A DNA stretch of 64,000 nucleotides from Picosynechococcus sp. PCC 7002 (GCF_963860125.1 NZ_CAWLFA010000001.1:1550001-1614000), one strand, 5' to 3'. Positions 7,436 to 17,158 are shown, counted from the first letter of the stretch. Made by a program: numbers and translations. The notes: generated by a model from the letters alone, not told the origin.

Positions 7436-8617
7436 ATGCAAAAATTTTACTATTACACCCTCCCCGCCACGGCCTTTGTTTTCAGTGCGATCGCCGCCTA
7501 TCAGTTTTTTGGGAACCGCACCACCGCCAGTATTCAGCCCTCGCCGCCCCAACCGGGCTTTGGTGCTGTTTTAAAACAAACCCCAACTGAACCTGAGCCG
7601 AGTCTTCCTACCCCAGAGCCAGGGATCACTCCACCAATCCCCGTGGCGATCGCCCGCACGGTGACTGGATCGGAAAAAGCCAGTATTTTTCAGCGGGTGG
7701 TGGATCAGCAAGCCAGCCTTGGCCTCTGCCTGGACAACGATAATTTGGCTGCGAATCTCGATGATGCGGCGGTGTATCAACAGGGCGAAGATCAATATTT
7801 GGTGAGTGTGCTGTGCTTTATGGCGGCCTACCAAGGAGCCTATGAGTTTGTTTATGTTGACGGTGAAACCATCACCCATTCCCGCTTGGCCCTCGCTGGC
7901 TTTCCCACCTTTGACCCAGAAACTAGCGTTCTCAGCAATGGCTATAAATTTAACGGCGCAGGAACTTGCCTAGAGGACTCTGAATATTATTGGGATGGCT
8001 ATAGCCTGCGGCTTGTCTCTGCTAGTTTGATCGATGGCGTCCCCAATGGCTGTGCGGATCTCGGCGTGCGATCGCCCAGTGCAGATTATCTAATTACCGC
8101 CGAGGGGGTCGGGCCTGCCCGTCTAGGAATGACTTTTAGAGAGTTCAAAGCCCAACTTCCCGAAGCGGCCACCTTGGAAGCCGTGCCTTTGGGGGTTGAT
8201 CTGCCCACCGGCTGGCAAGTAAATCTCTATGGCGCAGCCCAGTTTGTGGTGGCCTTTGATGGGGACAGTGGTGACAATCTCCCCGGTGACCAGGACAAAA
8301 TTATTCGGATTATGGTGGACAATCCCAGCTACCGTACCGCGGCAGGAGTTGGCCCTGGCACTCTCCTATCCGAGGCGATCGCCGCCTATGGCCCTGCAAC
8401 CCTCAGCTACAGCACAGAAAATGAAAGTCGAGAATTGATTCAATTTGCCGACTCCCCTTTCAACACTGACCAAACATCCTGGCTCTTTTTCCGCTCGAAT
8501 CAATGGACCCTAAGCGATTACGCAGGTATTTATCCTGATCGCCAAGACAGCTATCAAACGACCACCCAATACGAAGACCATGCCGCCATCGGCTCCATTT
8601 GGCTGACCCAATATTGA
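7436..8617 (+). CDS. Exported or membrane-anchored protein (393 aa), DUF1176-like first half
   Basis: An N-terminal hydrophobic segment (YYYTLPATAFVFSAIAAYQFF) is followed by a Pro-rich linker to about residue 75, then two regions. The first (about 80-210) resembles periplasmic DUF1176-type domains in its cysteine pattern (LGLCLDND, SVLCFMAAYQGAYE, GTCLEDSEYYWDG, NGCADLG); this resemblance is from memory and moderate. The second (about 220-393) opens with GVGPARLGMTFREFK, a short repeat-like element that recurs as GVGPGTLLSEAIAAYGPA near 310 and resembles lipoprotein-like domains with an LGMT motif. It is convergent with the ABC permease, only 8 bases apart. No function is proposed. Confidence 0.75.
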   Translation: MQKFYYYTLPATAFVFSAIAAYQFFGNRTTASIQPSPPQPGFGAVLKQTPTEPEPSLPTPEPGITPPIPVAIARTVTGSEKASIFQRVVDQQASLGLCLDNDNLAANLDDAAVYQQGEDQYLVSVLCFMAAYQGAYEFVYVDGETITHSRLALAGFPTFDPETSVLSNGYKFNGAGTCLEDSEYYWDGYSLRLVSASLIDGVPNGCADLGVRSPSADYLITAEGVGPARLGMTFREFKAQLPEAATLEAVPLGVDLPTGWQVNLYGAAQFVVAFDGDSGDNLPGDQDKIIRIMVDNPSYRTAAGVGPGTLLSEAIAAYGPATLSYSTENESRELIQFADSPFNTDQTSWLFFRSNQWTLSDYAGIYPDRQDSYQTTTQYEDHAAIGSIWLTQY

Positions 8618-8625
8618 TTGAGGGA

Positions 8626-10995
8626 CTACTCTTGAATTTTTAAGACGGTCACTAAATTCAGGGCCTGAAGCTGGGAATAAATGAGCAGATTGGAGATGAG
8701 AGACGTGACAATGACGATCAAAGCCGTCAGCCCATAGATACCGGAATTTAGGGTTAACGGTAGACGATAAAGCTCCGTATTGTAAGCTTGCACCAACAGC
8801 CAGAGCAGCAGTACCCCCAGCCCCAAACCCAAGGGAATGGCGATGAATGTGAGCAGAGTTTGTTCCCCTAGGAGGATAAAAGCAATTTCGGTTTGGGTAA
8901 ATCCCATCACCCTCAGAGTGGCTAACTCGTGGCTTCTTTCGGACAGGGCAAGGCGCGCTGAATTGTAAACCACACTGAAAGTGATAATGCAGGCAAAGAG
9001 GACAATAATGCCGGTCATAATCTGGAGGCTTTCGCCGCTAATGGCTTGGAAACTTTCTAACAGAGCTTCCCGAAACGCAATTCCTTCAATGGCTGGTAAT
9101 TGTTTTAGGGCTTGGTAAAGTTGTTCTTTTACTTGGGAGTCAATGAGAACATAGGCTCCGGAAATGACCTGGCCTTCACCCAGCATTTGATTCAGCGCTG
9201 CTAAATTCATGTAGGCCGATAGACCAATCGGTTCATCCACTAAGCCCATCACCCAGGTTTCTGTTTGTTGGCGTTTCCCCTCAAGGACTTCGACTCCGAG
9301 GCGATCGCCGGGTTGAATATGAAGGATTTCCCCCAACTTTGTGCCCAAGACCAGACCTGCTGGTGGTAAAGATACAGGTTGCAGTTGACGGTTAACGAGT
9401 TGTCGTAATTCCCCTTGGGGTTCGAGGCCGGTAATCGCCAGGCGATATTGATAGTGGCCGTGGCGTAACCGCACTGGCACCGACCGAAAAACCTCTGTCT
9501 TGAGAATGCCTGGGAGGTGGCGCAGGTGATAGCGGCTGCGATAGGGCAACAGTTGATTAAACGTTAAGGTCATGTCTTCGCGCTGCACGGTTTGGAATTG
9601 GATATCCATTAAAGCCGTCATGGATCCTTGCAGGCCAAACCCCGTTAGTAAAATAGCCACAGCCACGGCAATGCCGAGGATCGATAAGCTAGCACGGAGG
9701 GGACGACGTTCGAGATTGCGGAGAATAATCCGTCCGGCCGGCGAAAAAAACTGTTGTAAGCCCAATCTTTCGACTATGGTGGCGCGAAATGTCACGGGTT
9801 GTTTGGGTCGCATGCCCTCGGCTGGGGGCAAGAGAATCGCTTCCCGTACCGCCATCAATCCGCCAATACAGGCCGCACCGCCACTAATAAGCAAGGCGGT
9901 GATGATAAGCAGGGCACTGGCTTCGTAGCGCAGGAAGGGAAAATGGAAAAAGTCTGCATACAGTTGGGTTAAACCTTGTCCGAGCCAAAGCCCGCAGGAC
10001 AACCCCAAGACAGCACCACCACTAAAAACCAGCAACATGAATTTGAGGTAATGCCAGCCCACTTGGACATTGGTATAGCCAAAGGCCTTGAGCACGGCAA
10101 TTTGTCCCCTTTGGATGGCAATCAGACGGGAGATTAAAATATGCAGCAAAAAAGCGGCGATCGCCAAAAAGATTGTCGGTAGGATCGTGGCAGAGACTTC
10201 TAAACTCTGAATCTCGTCGCTCACAATCCGGTGAGAAAATTGATCACGGCGACCGTAGGCCCCCAAGCCGCCATAGCCTTCGAGGAGGTGATCTAACTGG
10301 GTAATCACGGCCCGTTCATTGGCTCCAGGGGTCAACGTGAGCACCACACTATTAAAAGCACCATCAAGGCCAAAGGCGTGACTTAAGGCGGTTTCGTTGG
10401 CCCAGAGAATGCCAAAACGTTTGTCGTCTGGGTAAATATTCCCCCCGGAAACCGCATAGATATATTCAGGGCTGAGGGCAATGCCCGTGACCCGGAGGTT
10501 TTGCCAGCGACCATTGAGAATTGCCCCCAGGCGATCGCCCACTTGGATCTGATTGGCGATCGCAAAGGCTTCACTGATGAGCACTTCCTCAGGCTGCTGG
10601 GGATCGGGAAAGGTGCCTGGACTGCGCAAAAACAAACCATTGAGCATCCCCTCGCGTCTAGGAGGCAGGGAAATTAACCGGGCTGTAGCCGGTTCTAAGA
10701 GTCCTGGTACATTGAGGGTGACATCGGCAACAATCCGGGTTTGTACTTCCTGAACTGCGTTGATGGCGGCAATTTGTGATTGTAAGCTTTGGGGCGCGCG
10801 CTTCAGTTCCGCAAACACTTCGCCAAACCGATAGCGTTCATAGTAGGCCGTCTGGGTCAGCACCAGGGAATGGTAAGCACTGAGCATCATCACAAAACAA
10901 GCAATGCCACAGGCCACCACGAGGGCGATCGCCAAAAGTTGACCCCACTGGGCCTGTAGGTCTCGCCATAACTTTCGATCCAGCGGTGCAACCAT
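8626..10995 (-). CDS. ABC transporter permease, two FtsX domains
   Basis: A 789-residue inner-membrane protein with the double FtsX/MacB layout: helix 1 (LLAIALVVACGIACFVMML), a periplasmic domain (~45-240), three helices (~265-385), helix 5 (LSILGIAVAVAILLTGFGL near 430), a second periplasmic domain and three C-terminal helices (ending LIVIVTSLISNLLIY). FtsX-type permeases move lipids, lipoproteins or hydrophobic drugs with an ATPase and often an adaptor. Such partners lie directly upstream on the same strand. The frame is open from a GTG at 11004, but the ATG at 10995 has GGAG 8 bases before it and is preferred. The double-domain length argues against a DevC-type exporter, whose permease is about half as long. 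Confidence 0.9.
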   Translation of the reverse strand: MVAPLDRKLWRDLQAQWGQLLAIALVVACGIACFVMMLSAYHSLVLTQTAYYERYRFGEVFAELKRAPQSLQSQIAAINAVQEVQTRIVADVTLNVPGLLEPATARLISLPPRREGMLNGLFLRSPGTFPDPQQPEEVLISEAFAIANQIQVGDRLGAILNGRWQNLRVTGIALSPEYIYAVSGGNIYPDDKRFGILWANETALSHAFGLDGAFNSVVLTLTPGANERAVITQLDHLLEGYGGLGAYGRRDQFSHRIVSDEIQSLEVSATILPTIFLAIAAFLLHILISRLIAIQRGQIAVLKAFGYTNVQVGWHYLKFMLLVFSGGAVLGLSCGLWLGQGLTQLYADFFHFPFLRYEASALLIITALLISGGAACIGGLMAVREAILLPPAEGMRPKQPVTFRATIVERLGLQQFFSPAGRIILRNLERRPLRASLSILGIAVAVAILLTGFGLQGSMTALMDIQFQTVQREDMTLTFNQLLPYRSRYHLRHLPGILKTEVFRSVPVRLRHGHYQYRLAITGLEPQGELRQLVNRQLQPVSLPPAGLVLGTKLGEILHIQPGDRLGVEVLEGKRQQTETWVMGLVDEPIGLSAYMNLAALNQMLGEGQVISGAYVLIDSQVKEQLYQALKQLPAIEGIAFREALLESFQAISGESLQIMTGIIVLFACIITFSVVYNSARLALSERSHELATLRVMGFTQTEIAFILLGEQTLLTFIAIPLGLGLGVLLLWLLVQAYNTELYRLPLTLNSGIYGLTALIVIVTSLISNLLIYSQLQALNLVTVLKIQE

Positions 10996-10997
10996 CC

Positions 10998-11714
10998 CTA
11001 CCACTCCAAAAGCAATGGTGATTGTTTAATCGCGTTCGTTTCGATGGCGACAATTTCCCCACTACGCATCCGCAAGACCCGGTCGGCCATGGCCGCAATC
11101 CCGGCATTATGGGTAATTACGGCGACGGTGGTGCCCAGGTCTCGATTAATCTGTTCAAGCACCTGCAGCACCCGTTTCCCGGTTTGAAAATCTAAGGCTC
11201 CCGTCGGTTCATCGCAGAGCAAAACCTCCGGTTGTTTGGCGATCGCCCGGGCGATCGCGACCCGTTGTTGCTCGCCCCCCGATAGTTGAGCCGGGAAATG
11301 ATCGAGGCGATTCTCTAAACCCACTAAGGTCAAAGCCTCCGTTGGTGCCATGGCATGGGCCACCAGATCCGTTACGAGGGCCACGTTTTCGGCGGCGGTC
11401 AGACTTGGGATCAAATTATAAAATTGGAACACAAAGCCCACATGGTTGCGGCGGTAACGGGTGAGTTGCGCTTCATTAGCGGTGGTGAGACTTTTGCCCC
11501 GAAAAAAAATTTCGCCCGTACTCGGAATATCTAAACCCCCCAAAATATTTAGCAAGGTTGATTTGCCGCTCCCCGAAGCGCCCAACAGCACGACAAATTC
11601 CCCCTCGTATAATTCTAAATCGATATTTTTTAGGGCTTGTACGGCCACATCGCCGATGTAATAGGTCTTGGAAAGGTGTTGGATCCAAAAAAGAACAATG
11701 GGTGAGTCGGTCAT
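10998..11714 (-). CDS. ABC transporter ATP-binding protein (MacB/LolD type)
   Basis: A 238-residue ATPase that powers the FtsX-type permease encoded next. Visible motifs: Walker A GASGSGKST, signature LSGGEQQRVAIARAI, Walker B VLLCDEPTGALD and the switch histidine in VITHN. The TGALD ending is typical of the MacB/LolD group. The frame is open to an ATG at 11747 that overlaps the adaptor gene; the ATG at 11714 (MTDSPIVLF) has a G-rich ribosome site (AGGGGGG) and lies 13 bases after the adaptor stop, so it is used. Its TAG is 2 bases before the permease ATG, so the two are probably translationally coupled. Confidence 0.95.
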   Translation of the reverse strand: MTDSPIVLFWIQHLSKTYYIGDVAVQALKNIDLELYEGEFVVLLGASGSGKSTLLNILGGLDIPSTGEIFFRGKSLTTANEAQLTRYRRNHVGFVFQFYNLIPSLTAAENVALVTDLVAHAMAPTEALTLVGLENRLDHFPAQLSGGEQQRVAIARAIAKQPEVLLCDEPTGALDFQTGKRVLQVLEQINRDLGTTVAVITHNAGIAAMADRVLRMRSGEIVAIETNAIKQSPLLLEW

Positions 11715-11727
11715 AATTATTGCCCCC

Positions 11728-13110
11728 CTAGTTTGTCGGCGCTGCACGGTCTGCTTGGGGCTGTACTCGACGCCCAGTTTGAATATCTCCAGAGGGATAA
11801 AGGATCACTTGATCATTGGCAGCTAAACCGCTTTTGACTTGGGCATTTTGTTCCGTTTTGTGGCCAATCTCCACCGCCACCGCTTGGGCCTGTCCCGCTT
11901 CCATGAGAAACACACACCATTGCTCATCGCAGCGAAATAGGGCGCTAAGGGGCACCTGCAATACATCTTCGGCTTGCCAAACCACGATCTGGGTTTCGAC
12001 CCGATATTGATCGCCCAGGTTGGCGGGAATGTCATCGAGGCTAACCACCACATTCACCCGTTGTTCTTCGACGCCGAGGGCCGACACTTTTGTAAAAGCC
12101 GCTGGTTCAAGGCGTTTCACTTGGCCCGTCAAAGGGCGATCGCCACCCCATTGGTTGATGATGACGGGATTTCCGGGTTGAATCTGAGTCGCTTCACTGG
12201 AGAGCACATCCACCATCACTGCTAAATTTTGTAGATCTCCAAGCTCTAGCAGGGGCTGTCCCGCTTCCAGATATTGGTAATTTTTTTGATAGAGACGCAG
12301 CACTTGGCCACTGATGGGCGCTTTGATCGCGGTGCGTTGGACTTGGTCGGTGCGGTTGGCAAGCTCTGCCTCTAAACTGCGAATTTGGGCATCATAAACT
12401 TCGAGCAAATAATCAGGATCCTGTTGGGTGGCCCGCAGTTCATCCCGTGCGGCGATCGCCTCTTGCAGATTCGCCTGGGCTTGGTTCAGTCTTTGTTGCG
12501 CCACTTCTAAATTTTGGGCGATCGCCTTCGTATTCAGTGCCAATGTTTCCAGCGCTTGTTTCGAGATGGCCCCATTGCGGTAGAGAAATTCTCCCCGTTG
12601 TTGTTCCTGTTGCGCTTGGATGAAACGAATTCTCAATTCCGTGGCGATCGCCTGATCCCCTGCAATTTCCGCTTCAACCGCCTTGATCTTGGCTTCTGCT
12701 TGGGTCAAACTCTCTGTCTTTGGTCGGAGGGTGGCAACGCCTGTTTTTTCGGCTTGGAGGGCGTTGATTTGGGCCAAGATTGCCGACACATCATTATCAA
12801 ATTCGAGGGGATCAATCTGGGCGATTACTTGATCCTGACTCACCGGATCACCGACTTCAAGATCCAGTCGGGGCACATAACCTGCAACGGAGGTAGACAC
12901 CAGGTAGCGATCCTCAAGGTAGGTCTGTCCTTCCTCAATGACCATCACTTGCAAAGGCCCCGGTTTAATGGTCACGACTTCTACCGGAATCGGTTTTGGG
13001 CGGAAGAGGACAACACAAATTCCAGCAACGGCGATGATCCCCAAACCATACAGCCATGGTTTGAGCTGAAGGTCTAAAACTTTTGAGGATACGACGGCGT
13101 TTGTGGCCAC
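11728..13110 (-). CDS. Periplasmic adaptor (HlyD/MacA-type membrane fusion protein)
   Basis: A 460-residue adaptor. One N-terminal membrane helix (PWLYGLGIIAVAGICVVLF) is followed by a beta-barrel/lipoyl half (VAGYVPRLDLEVGDPVSQDQ), a long helical hairpin from about residue 95 to 235 rich in Gln, Glu and Ala (coiled coil, ends near RTDQVQRTAIKAPISGQVLR), then lipoyl and barrel strands to the end (AANDQVILYPSG). This is the order seen in HlyD/MacA adaptors, which link an inner-membrane pump to an outer-membrane channel. It is first in the operon adaptor-ATPase-permease. No TolC-like gene is nearby, so a channel encoded elsewhere is presumably used. The substrate is unknown. Confidence 0.92.
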   Translation of the reverse strand: MATNAVVSSKVLDLQLKPWLYGLGIIAVAGICVVLFRPKPIPVEVVTIKPGPLQVMVIEEGQTYLEDRYLVSTSVAGYVPRLDLEVGDPVSQDQVIAQIDPLEFDNDVSAILAQINALQAEKTGVATLRPKTESLTQAEAKIKAVEAEIAGDQAIATELRIRFIQAQQEQQRGEFLYRNGAISKQALETLALNTKAIAQNLEVAQQRLNQAQANLQEAIAARDELRATQQDPDYLLEVYDAQIRSLEAELANRTDQVQRTAIKAPISGQVLRLYQKNYQYLEAGQPLLELGDLQNLAVMVDVLSSEATQIQPGNPVIINQWGGDRPLTGQVKRLEPAAFTKVSALGVEEQRVNVVVSLDDIPANLGDQYRVETQIVVWQAEDVLQVPLSALFRCDEQWCVFLMEAGQAQAVAVEIGHKTEQNAQVKSGLAANDQVILYPSGDIQTGRRVQPQADRAAPTN

Positions 13111-13577
13111 GACGCAATGAAACCGATGGAGTCAGGTTATAAGTCTGGGAGCCTACTTCCATGGTAGCCATTGCCACTTACCTCAGCCTGGTATGGTAAT
13201 GTTTCGCTAAATCATACTGCGATCAATTATTTGGCGATCGCCTGATTCTGAGCCGGATTCTCTTTGCAAAACCTGAGGACGACAATCATTGCTGTTCCCT
13301 AGCAAAACCCTATTGGCTTTAATTTAAAATTATCAACACAAATTAATATTTATTGACCAAAAAATTAAACCCTAAAGTAAAGTCTAAAACATTACCTATG
13401 GCCCTGAAATTACTTTGATACAATGAGAATAAGGAAAGATCTAGAAAAAAAGCAACAATTCAATTGTTAAAGTCGCAACGAATTTAGCCAGTAGTCAAAT
13501 AGATCGACTATTCCTAAAAAAAGCCTTTTTCTAAATCTCAAAGCAATGTCCCCATTCTCAACACAGGGGGAAGGCAA
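13111..13577. other. 467-base divergent intergenic region
   Basis: It must hold promoters for the ABC efflux operon (left) and the PPC-domain gene (right). The right two thirds is AT-rich. TACAAT at 13419-13424 is a possible -10 for the plus-strand gene, without a good -35. One HIP1 site lies near 13236. Nothing else is seen. Confidence 0.4.
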
Positions 13578-15035
13578 ATGAAGATTCAACAGGTTGCTAA
13601 TTTTAGTAGTCGGACTGTTTTTCTCGGAGCCCTACTGATGTTCCAAGGGGCGACCCTCACCGCAGCCAACCCCTTCGATAATCTCGAAAATCGCTGTTTT
13701 GAGGAAGTTTGTGACCAGTACAACTGTCGCCTTGTGGAAGTTCCCTGTAGTCAGTCCAGTTCCCAAAATACGTCCCAGGAAGATGGCGGTGATGTGGCCC
13801 TTTCCTGTGGGAACTATGGTTTACCGTTTCAGGGGCCTTTAGAATGGACGCCTTACCAAGAAGCTCTCAATGATGGTCCCCAAAACCCTGGGCCTGTGTA
13901 TGTCATTTTTTCAATGATCACCTCAGAAATGCGGCCTAACTGGACTCAAAATAATGGGATCTGGGAAGTTACTGGCCCCTTTGATCTCAGGGCGGGCAAG
14001 GGTTATCTGCTAGAATTTGGCCCCCAAACGCGCCAAGTGCGGATGATTGAAGGCCCGCTGCCCTACTATGTCGAAGGAACCGCCAGTTGGGTACAGGTGC
14101 GAAACACCGACACGTTCCGCAACAGCTACGCCTATTGCATCGTTTCAGCAAATAAATATAACAGCGCCACCCAGTCATCTACACCGAGCCAGACCCAAAC
14201 AGGCGCAAATTCAAGGCAATGGCGAGGCACCTTAACGAGGAATAGTCGGGTTTTTGATGATGGGACATTTTACAATGCGCATCTATTTACGGGGCAAGCC
14301 GGAGATACGATTCAAATTACCCTTGAAACCCAAGCTTTTGATGGATTGTTAATTTTGGTTGATCCCCAAGGAGAAGCAATCGCACAAATTGATGACAACT
14401 GGAAAGGCGAGAAGGAAACATTAGTCATTAAACTACCTGATACGGGGGAATATACCATCGTTGTTAATAGCTATGAAGCCGGCGAAACAGGGGACTATCT
14501 TCTCAGTCTCAATCAAAATAATTCCGCTGCCCAAGCACCAACAGCGCCCCCAGAAGTGGCCCTTCAAGAAGTAACTCTTTTTGATAACAATAATATTTAT
14601 GGTGTTCGTAATAGTCCAAGTAGTGCCACACAGTTTTCTTTACCGAATGCGGCACGGTTGACTTATTTCATGAACTACCATTGGAACGATGCCCGGGGTC
14701 AAGCTCCTGGAACAATGTGGCTGACCCATCAGGAAGGCACCACCTATGGCCCCTGGCAAGCGACGACCCAACCGGGTCAAGGGGGCGTGCCCAATGCCTA
14801 TTGGATTGTGCGCCCGAATGCCACCTTAAAAGCAGGCAACTATACCATTGGCGACAGTCATCCGAGCAGTTGGGCGAATAATCAACAATCGGGATTTAAG
14901 GGTATGTCTCTGCTCAAAGGCATTTCGCTCGGTAGTGCCAATGGTTCTACTGGGAATGCTGGGAACGGCACAATCGATTGCAGTCAATTGGAAGGACTAG
15001 ACCGCATTTTATGCGAACATGACCCACGGAATTGA
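13578..15035 (+). CDS. Exported multi-domain protein with a PPC domain
   Basis: A 485-residue protein with a signal peptide (MKIQQVANFSSRTVFLGALL..., cleavage near TLTAA) and a strong ribosome site (GGGGGAAGG). A short Cys-rich segment (CFEEVCDQYNCRLVEVPC, residues ~32-50) precedes three parts: an unnamed domain (~75-190), a pre-peptidase C-terminal (PPC) beta-sandwich (~213-312, with FDGLLILVDPQGEAIAQIDD and GEYTIVVNSYEAG) and a C-terminal domain (~325-460, WNDARGQAPGTMWLTHQEGT). PPC domains usually sit in secreted enzymes or surface proteins and help targeting or binding. No protease or other catalytic domain is recognised, so the protein may bind rather than cut. Confidence 0.85.
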   Translation: MKIQQVANFSSRTVFLGALLMFQGATLTAANPFDNLENRCFEEVCDQYNCRLVEVPCSQSSSQNTSQEDGGDVALSCGNYGLPFQGPLEWTPYQEALNDGPQNPGPVYVIFSMITSEMRPNWTQNNGIWEVTGPFDLRAGKGYLLEFGPQTRQVRMIEGPLPYYVEGTASWVQVRNTDTFRNSYAYCIVSANKYNSATQSSTPSQTQTGANSRQWRGTLTRNSRVFDDGTFYNAHLFTGQAGDTIQITLETQAFDGLLILVDPQGEAIAQIDDNWKGEKETLVIKLPDTGEYTIVVNSYEAGETGDYLLSLNQNNSAAQAPTAPPEVALQEVTLFDNNNIYGVRNSPSSATQFSLPNAARLTYFMNYHWNDARGQAPGTMWLTHQEGTTYGPWQATTQPGQGGVPNAYWIVRPNATLKAGNYTIGDSHPSSWANNQQSGFKGMSLLKGISLGSANGSTGNAGNGTIDCSQLEGLDRILCEHDPRN

Positions 15036-15044
15036 CCATCGTCG

Positions 15045-15962
15045 TTAGTCTGGGATCGTCAATGGACAGTTGATCAGCGTCTCAGAAGTCTCCCATAATT
15101 GCTTGGCGATCGCCTCGTCTTTGGCTTGGTCTGATTTCTCAACGCGTCCTGGTTTGCCGGACATCTCCCCAAAGCCTTGGGGGCCAAAATAGTCGCCTCC
15201 GGTTGCCGCTGGGTCGAGGGCGGCCATCAGGGTGGGTAATGCGCCTTGTGCGACGGAATTTGCGAAAAAAGGCACAAAAATCAAACGGATCAGGCCCGCT
15301 AAAAATGCCGGAATGTAGCGGCCAAGTTCCGTGGGGGCGATGCCTGGGTGAGCCGCCACCGAGAGAATGTTCTTATTTTTTGCTGCTAGCCGCCGTTGCA
15401 ACTCCACCGCAAACAGTAAGCAAGCCAACTTGCTCTGGCCATAGGCCGCCGTCGCCGAATAGTTTTGCTCGGACTGTAGATCTTGAAAATTAATTTTGCC
15501 GAATTTATGGGCGTTGCTACTGAGCGAAACAACCCGTGATTCTGCGGTGTCGGGCATCAGATCAATTAAGAGCGCCGTTAAGAGGAAATGGCCTAAATAA
15601 TTCACACAAAACTGACTTTCAAAACCATCTACCGTTTGGCTATAGGGAGGGAACATAATCCCCGCATTGTTGATGAGGAGATTTAAAGTTTGATGCCGTT
15701 GACGGTAGGCCGTAGCAAATTCTTTAACAGAGGCTAATTGACTCAGATCTAACGCCATTGTCTCCACGTTAGCGTCGGGGATCTGCTGACGGATCTCAGT
15801 TGCAGCCGCCGCGGCTTTGTCCATGTCCCGACAGGCCAAAATCACATGACAGCCTGTTTTTGCCAAACCGAGGGCTGTTTCAAAGCCAAGCCCTGTATTT
15901 GCGCCGGTAACGATGGCTTTTTTGCCTTGTTGTGAAGGCAGGCTATCGAGCTTAAAGGTCAT
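15045..15962 (-). CDS. Short-chain dehydrogenase/reductase (retinol dehydrogenase-like)
   Basis: A 305-residue NAD(P)H-dependent SDR. Cofactor glycines are in VTGANTGLGFETA; the cofactor-stabilising NNAG motif, the Ser of RVVSLSSNAHK and the catalytic YGQSK are all present. Arg-rich ACRDMDKA after the second strand suggests NADPH. The closest general group is the retinol-dehydrogenase/protochlorophyllide-reductase-like SDRs, but the substrate cannot be read. Its ATG at 15962 lies 11 bases inside the end of the upstream gene, so the two are probably co-translated. Confidence 0.93.
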   Translation of the reverse strand: MTFKLDSLPSQQGKKAIVTGANTGLGFETALGLAKTGCHVILACRDMDKAAAAATEIRQQIPDANVETMALDLSQLASVKEFATAYRQRHQTLNLLINNAGIMFPPYSQTVDGFESQFCVNYLGHFLLTALLIDLMPDTAESRVVSLSSNAHKFGKINFQDLQSEQNYSATAAYGQSKLACLLFAVELQRRLAAKNKNILSVAAHPGIAPTELGRYIPAFLAGLIRLIFVPFFANSVAQGALPTLMAALDPAATGGDYFGPQGFGEMSGKPGRVEKSDQAKDEAIAKQLWETSETLINCPLTIPD

Positions 15963-17124
15963 TCAAAAATATCTCCATTAAATTTTGCTGGAACGGCACT
16001 GGTTCAAAGTCGATTGTAACGGGTTGAATTTCTGGGGGGTGGGCATCGAAACGGGTGTGGGGTGAAAAATCCACCAGGCGATCGCAGCTCATAATCCCCT
16101 GGTCGGCTGCCCTTAACACTGGGTCTGGGTGATAAGTCTGCAAAAAATCCATCAAGGTCGTTTCTAGCTCAGTCTGTAAAACCTCTTGGTGCCAGAGGGC
16201 GTGGTTCAAAAAAGGCACTAATAATGCCAGCAAATCCCGCGTGACCACCACGGCCATCTTGGTCTCATCCTTTAGGCAAGCAAAACTTTTGATCAATTGA
16301 CCGTCTGTTCCTATTTCACAGCCCGTTTGACCCCGGTCCCACACCTGATCATCGATTAATAACGACCCACCACCAAAATCTTCCTCAAAGGGAAAATGGG
16401 TGTGGACACAGCCTACCGAATAGCCAGAAGATTCATTGCGGCCGAAGTAGGCAAAGCGATAACTACAAATATCTTCGATGAGCCATGTGTCCGGGTGTCT
16501 TTGGGTATGGGCCTTAGAAAAAGAGTCTTGCAGAGTATGGAGGGCAGCCCCAATAAATTTAAGGCCCGTCATTTTTCGATGTCGCTGGTCAAAACTGTCG
16601 GAGTCTGGCTGTGGGGACAATGGCCCGGCCATGGAAATAACGCCATGGATAATGATGTCTTTGATGAAATTATGGGATAACCCACAGGATTCATGGGCAC
16701 TGACGGATTCTTCTTGGGCGTTCCCCAGATAATTGCGCGTGAAGTTTGTAATTTGGGAGCGATTGTCATCGTGGCGAATCATGCCCGCTAATAATTCATC
16801 CCGTTCCGCTTCAGATAGAACTTCCCAATCTTCTGGCCCGACTAAGATCTGCATCAACTGCTCGGCAAAGGGACGATCTAGCCCCGGAAAATCCACCAGG
16901 GTATTGCCATTAAATAAAGGATGGGCTTGACGATCAATGGAGCCGACGGGGGTGCCATAGAAGTTGCGCGTCAGGGGATCGGGGCTTGTTTGCAATTGTT
17001 CAAGGGCAAAAAGGGTGAGGTATTCGTGGCCGGGAATTAAGTGGGTCATAAAGGCTGCGGCTTTAGTCCCCTGGGCAAGCCAGACTAGCATCAGACCCCC
17101 AATGAATCGATTCAATAATTTCAT
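15952..17124 (-). CDS. Exported protein resembling zinc-dependent phospholipase C / P1 nuclease
   Basis: A 390-residue protein with a signal peptide (MKLLNRFIGGLMLVWLAQGT, cleavage near KAAA). The core holds ALHTLQDSFSKAH (about 194-206). Here His196, Asp200 and His206 have the spacing H-x3-D-x5-H known for zinc ligands of bacterial phospholipase C (B. cereus His118, Asp122, His128). Other candidate ligands are the early GHEYLT, HDD near 118 and SHNFIKD near 151. The later H-x3-E pair of that family is not seen at its usual place, so the assignment is a fold-level inference. Possible roles are phospholipid or nucleic acid hydrolysis outside the cell. It overlaps the SDR by 11 bases, an odd pairing. 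Confidence 0.75.
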   Translation of the reverse strand: MKLLNRFIGGLMLVWLAQGTKAAAFMTHLIPGHEYLTLFALEQLQTSPDPLTRNFYGTPVGSIDRQAHPLFNGNTLVDFPGLDRPFAEQLMQILVGPEDWEVLSEAERDELLAGMIRHDDNRSQITNFTRNYLGNAQEESVSAHESCGLSHNFIKDIIIHGVISMAGPLSPQPDSDSFDQRHRKMTGLKFIGAALHTLQDSFSKAHTQRHPDTWLIEDICSYRFAYFGRNESSGYSVGCVHTHFPFEEDFGGGSLLIDDQVWDRGQTGCEIGTDGQLIKSFACLKDETKMAVVVTRDLLALLVPFLNHALWHQEVLQTELETTLMDFLQTYHPDPVLRAADQGIMSCDRLVDFSPHTRFDAHPPEIQPVTIDFEPVPFQQNLMEIFLNDL

Positions 17125-17158
17125 TATCTCAAGCTATTTTTGCCCCTGGATGGAGAAC

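Noticed and set aside
12514..13077. A 187-codon plus-strand frame
   Set aside because: It lies wholly antisense to the well-supported HlyD-type adaptor gene, and its product has no domain pattern.
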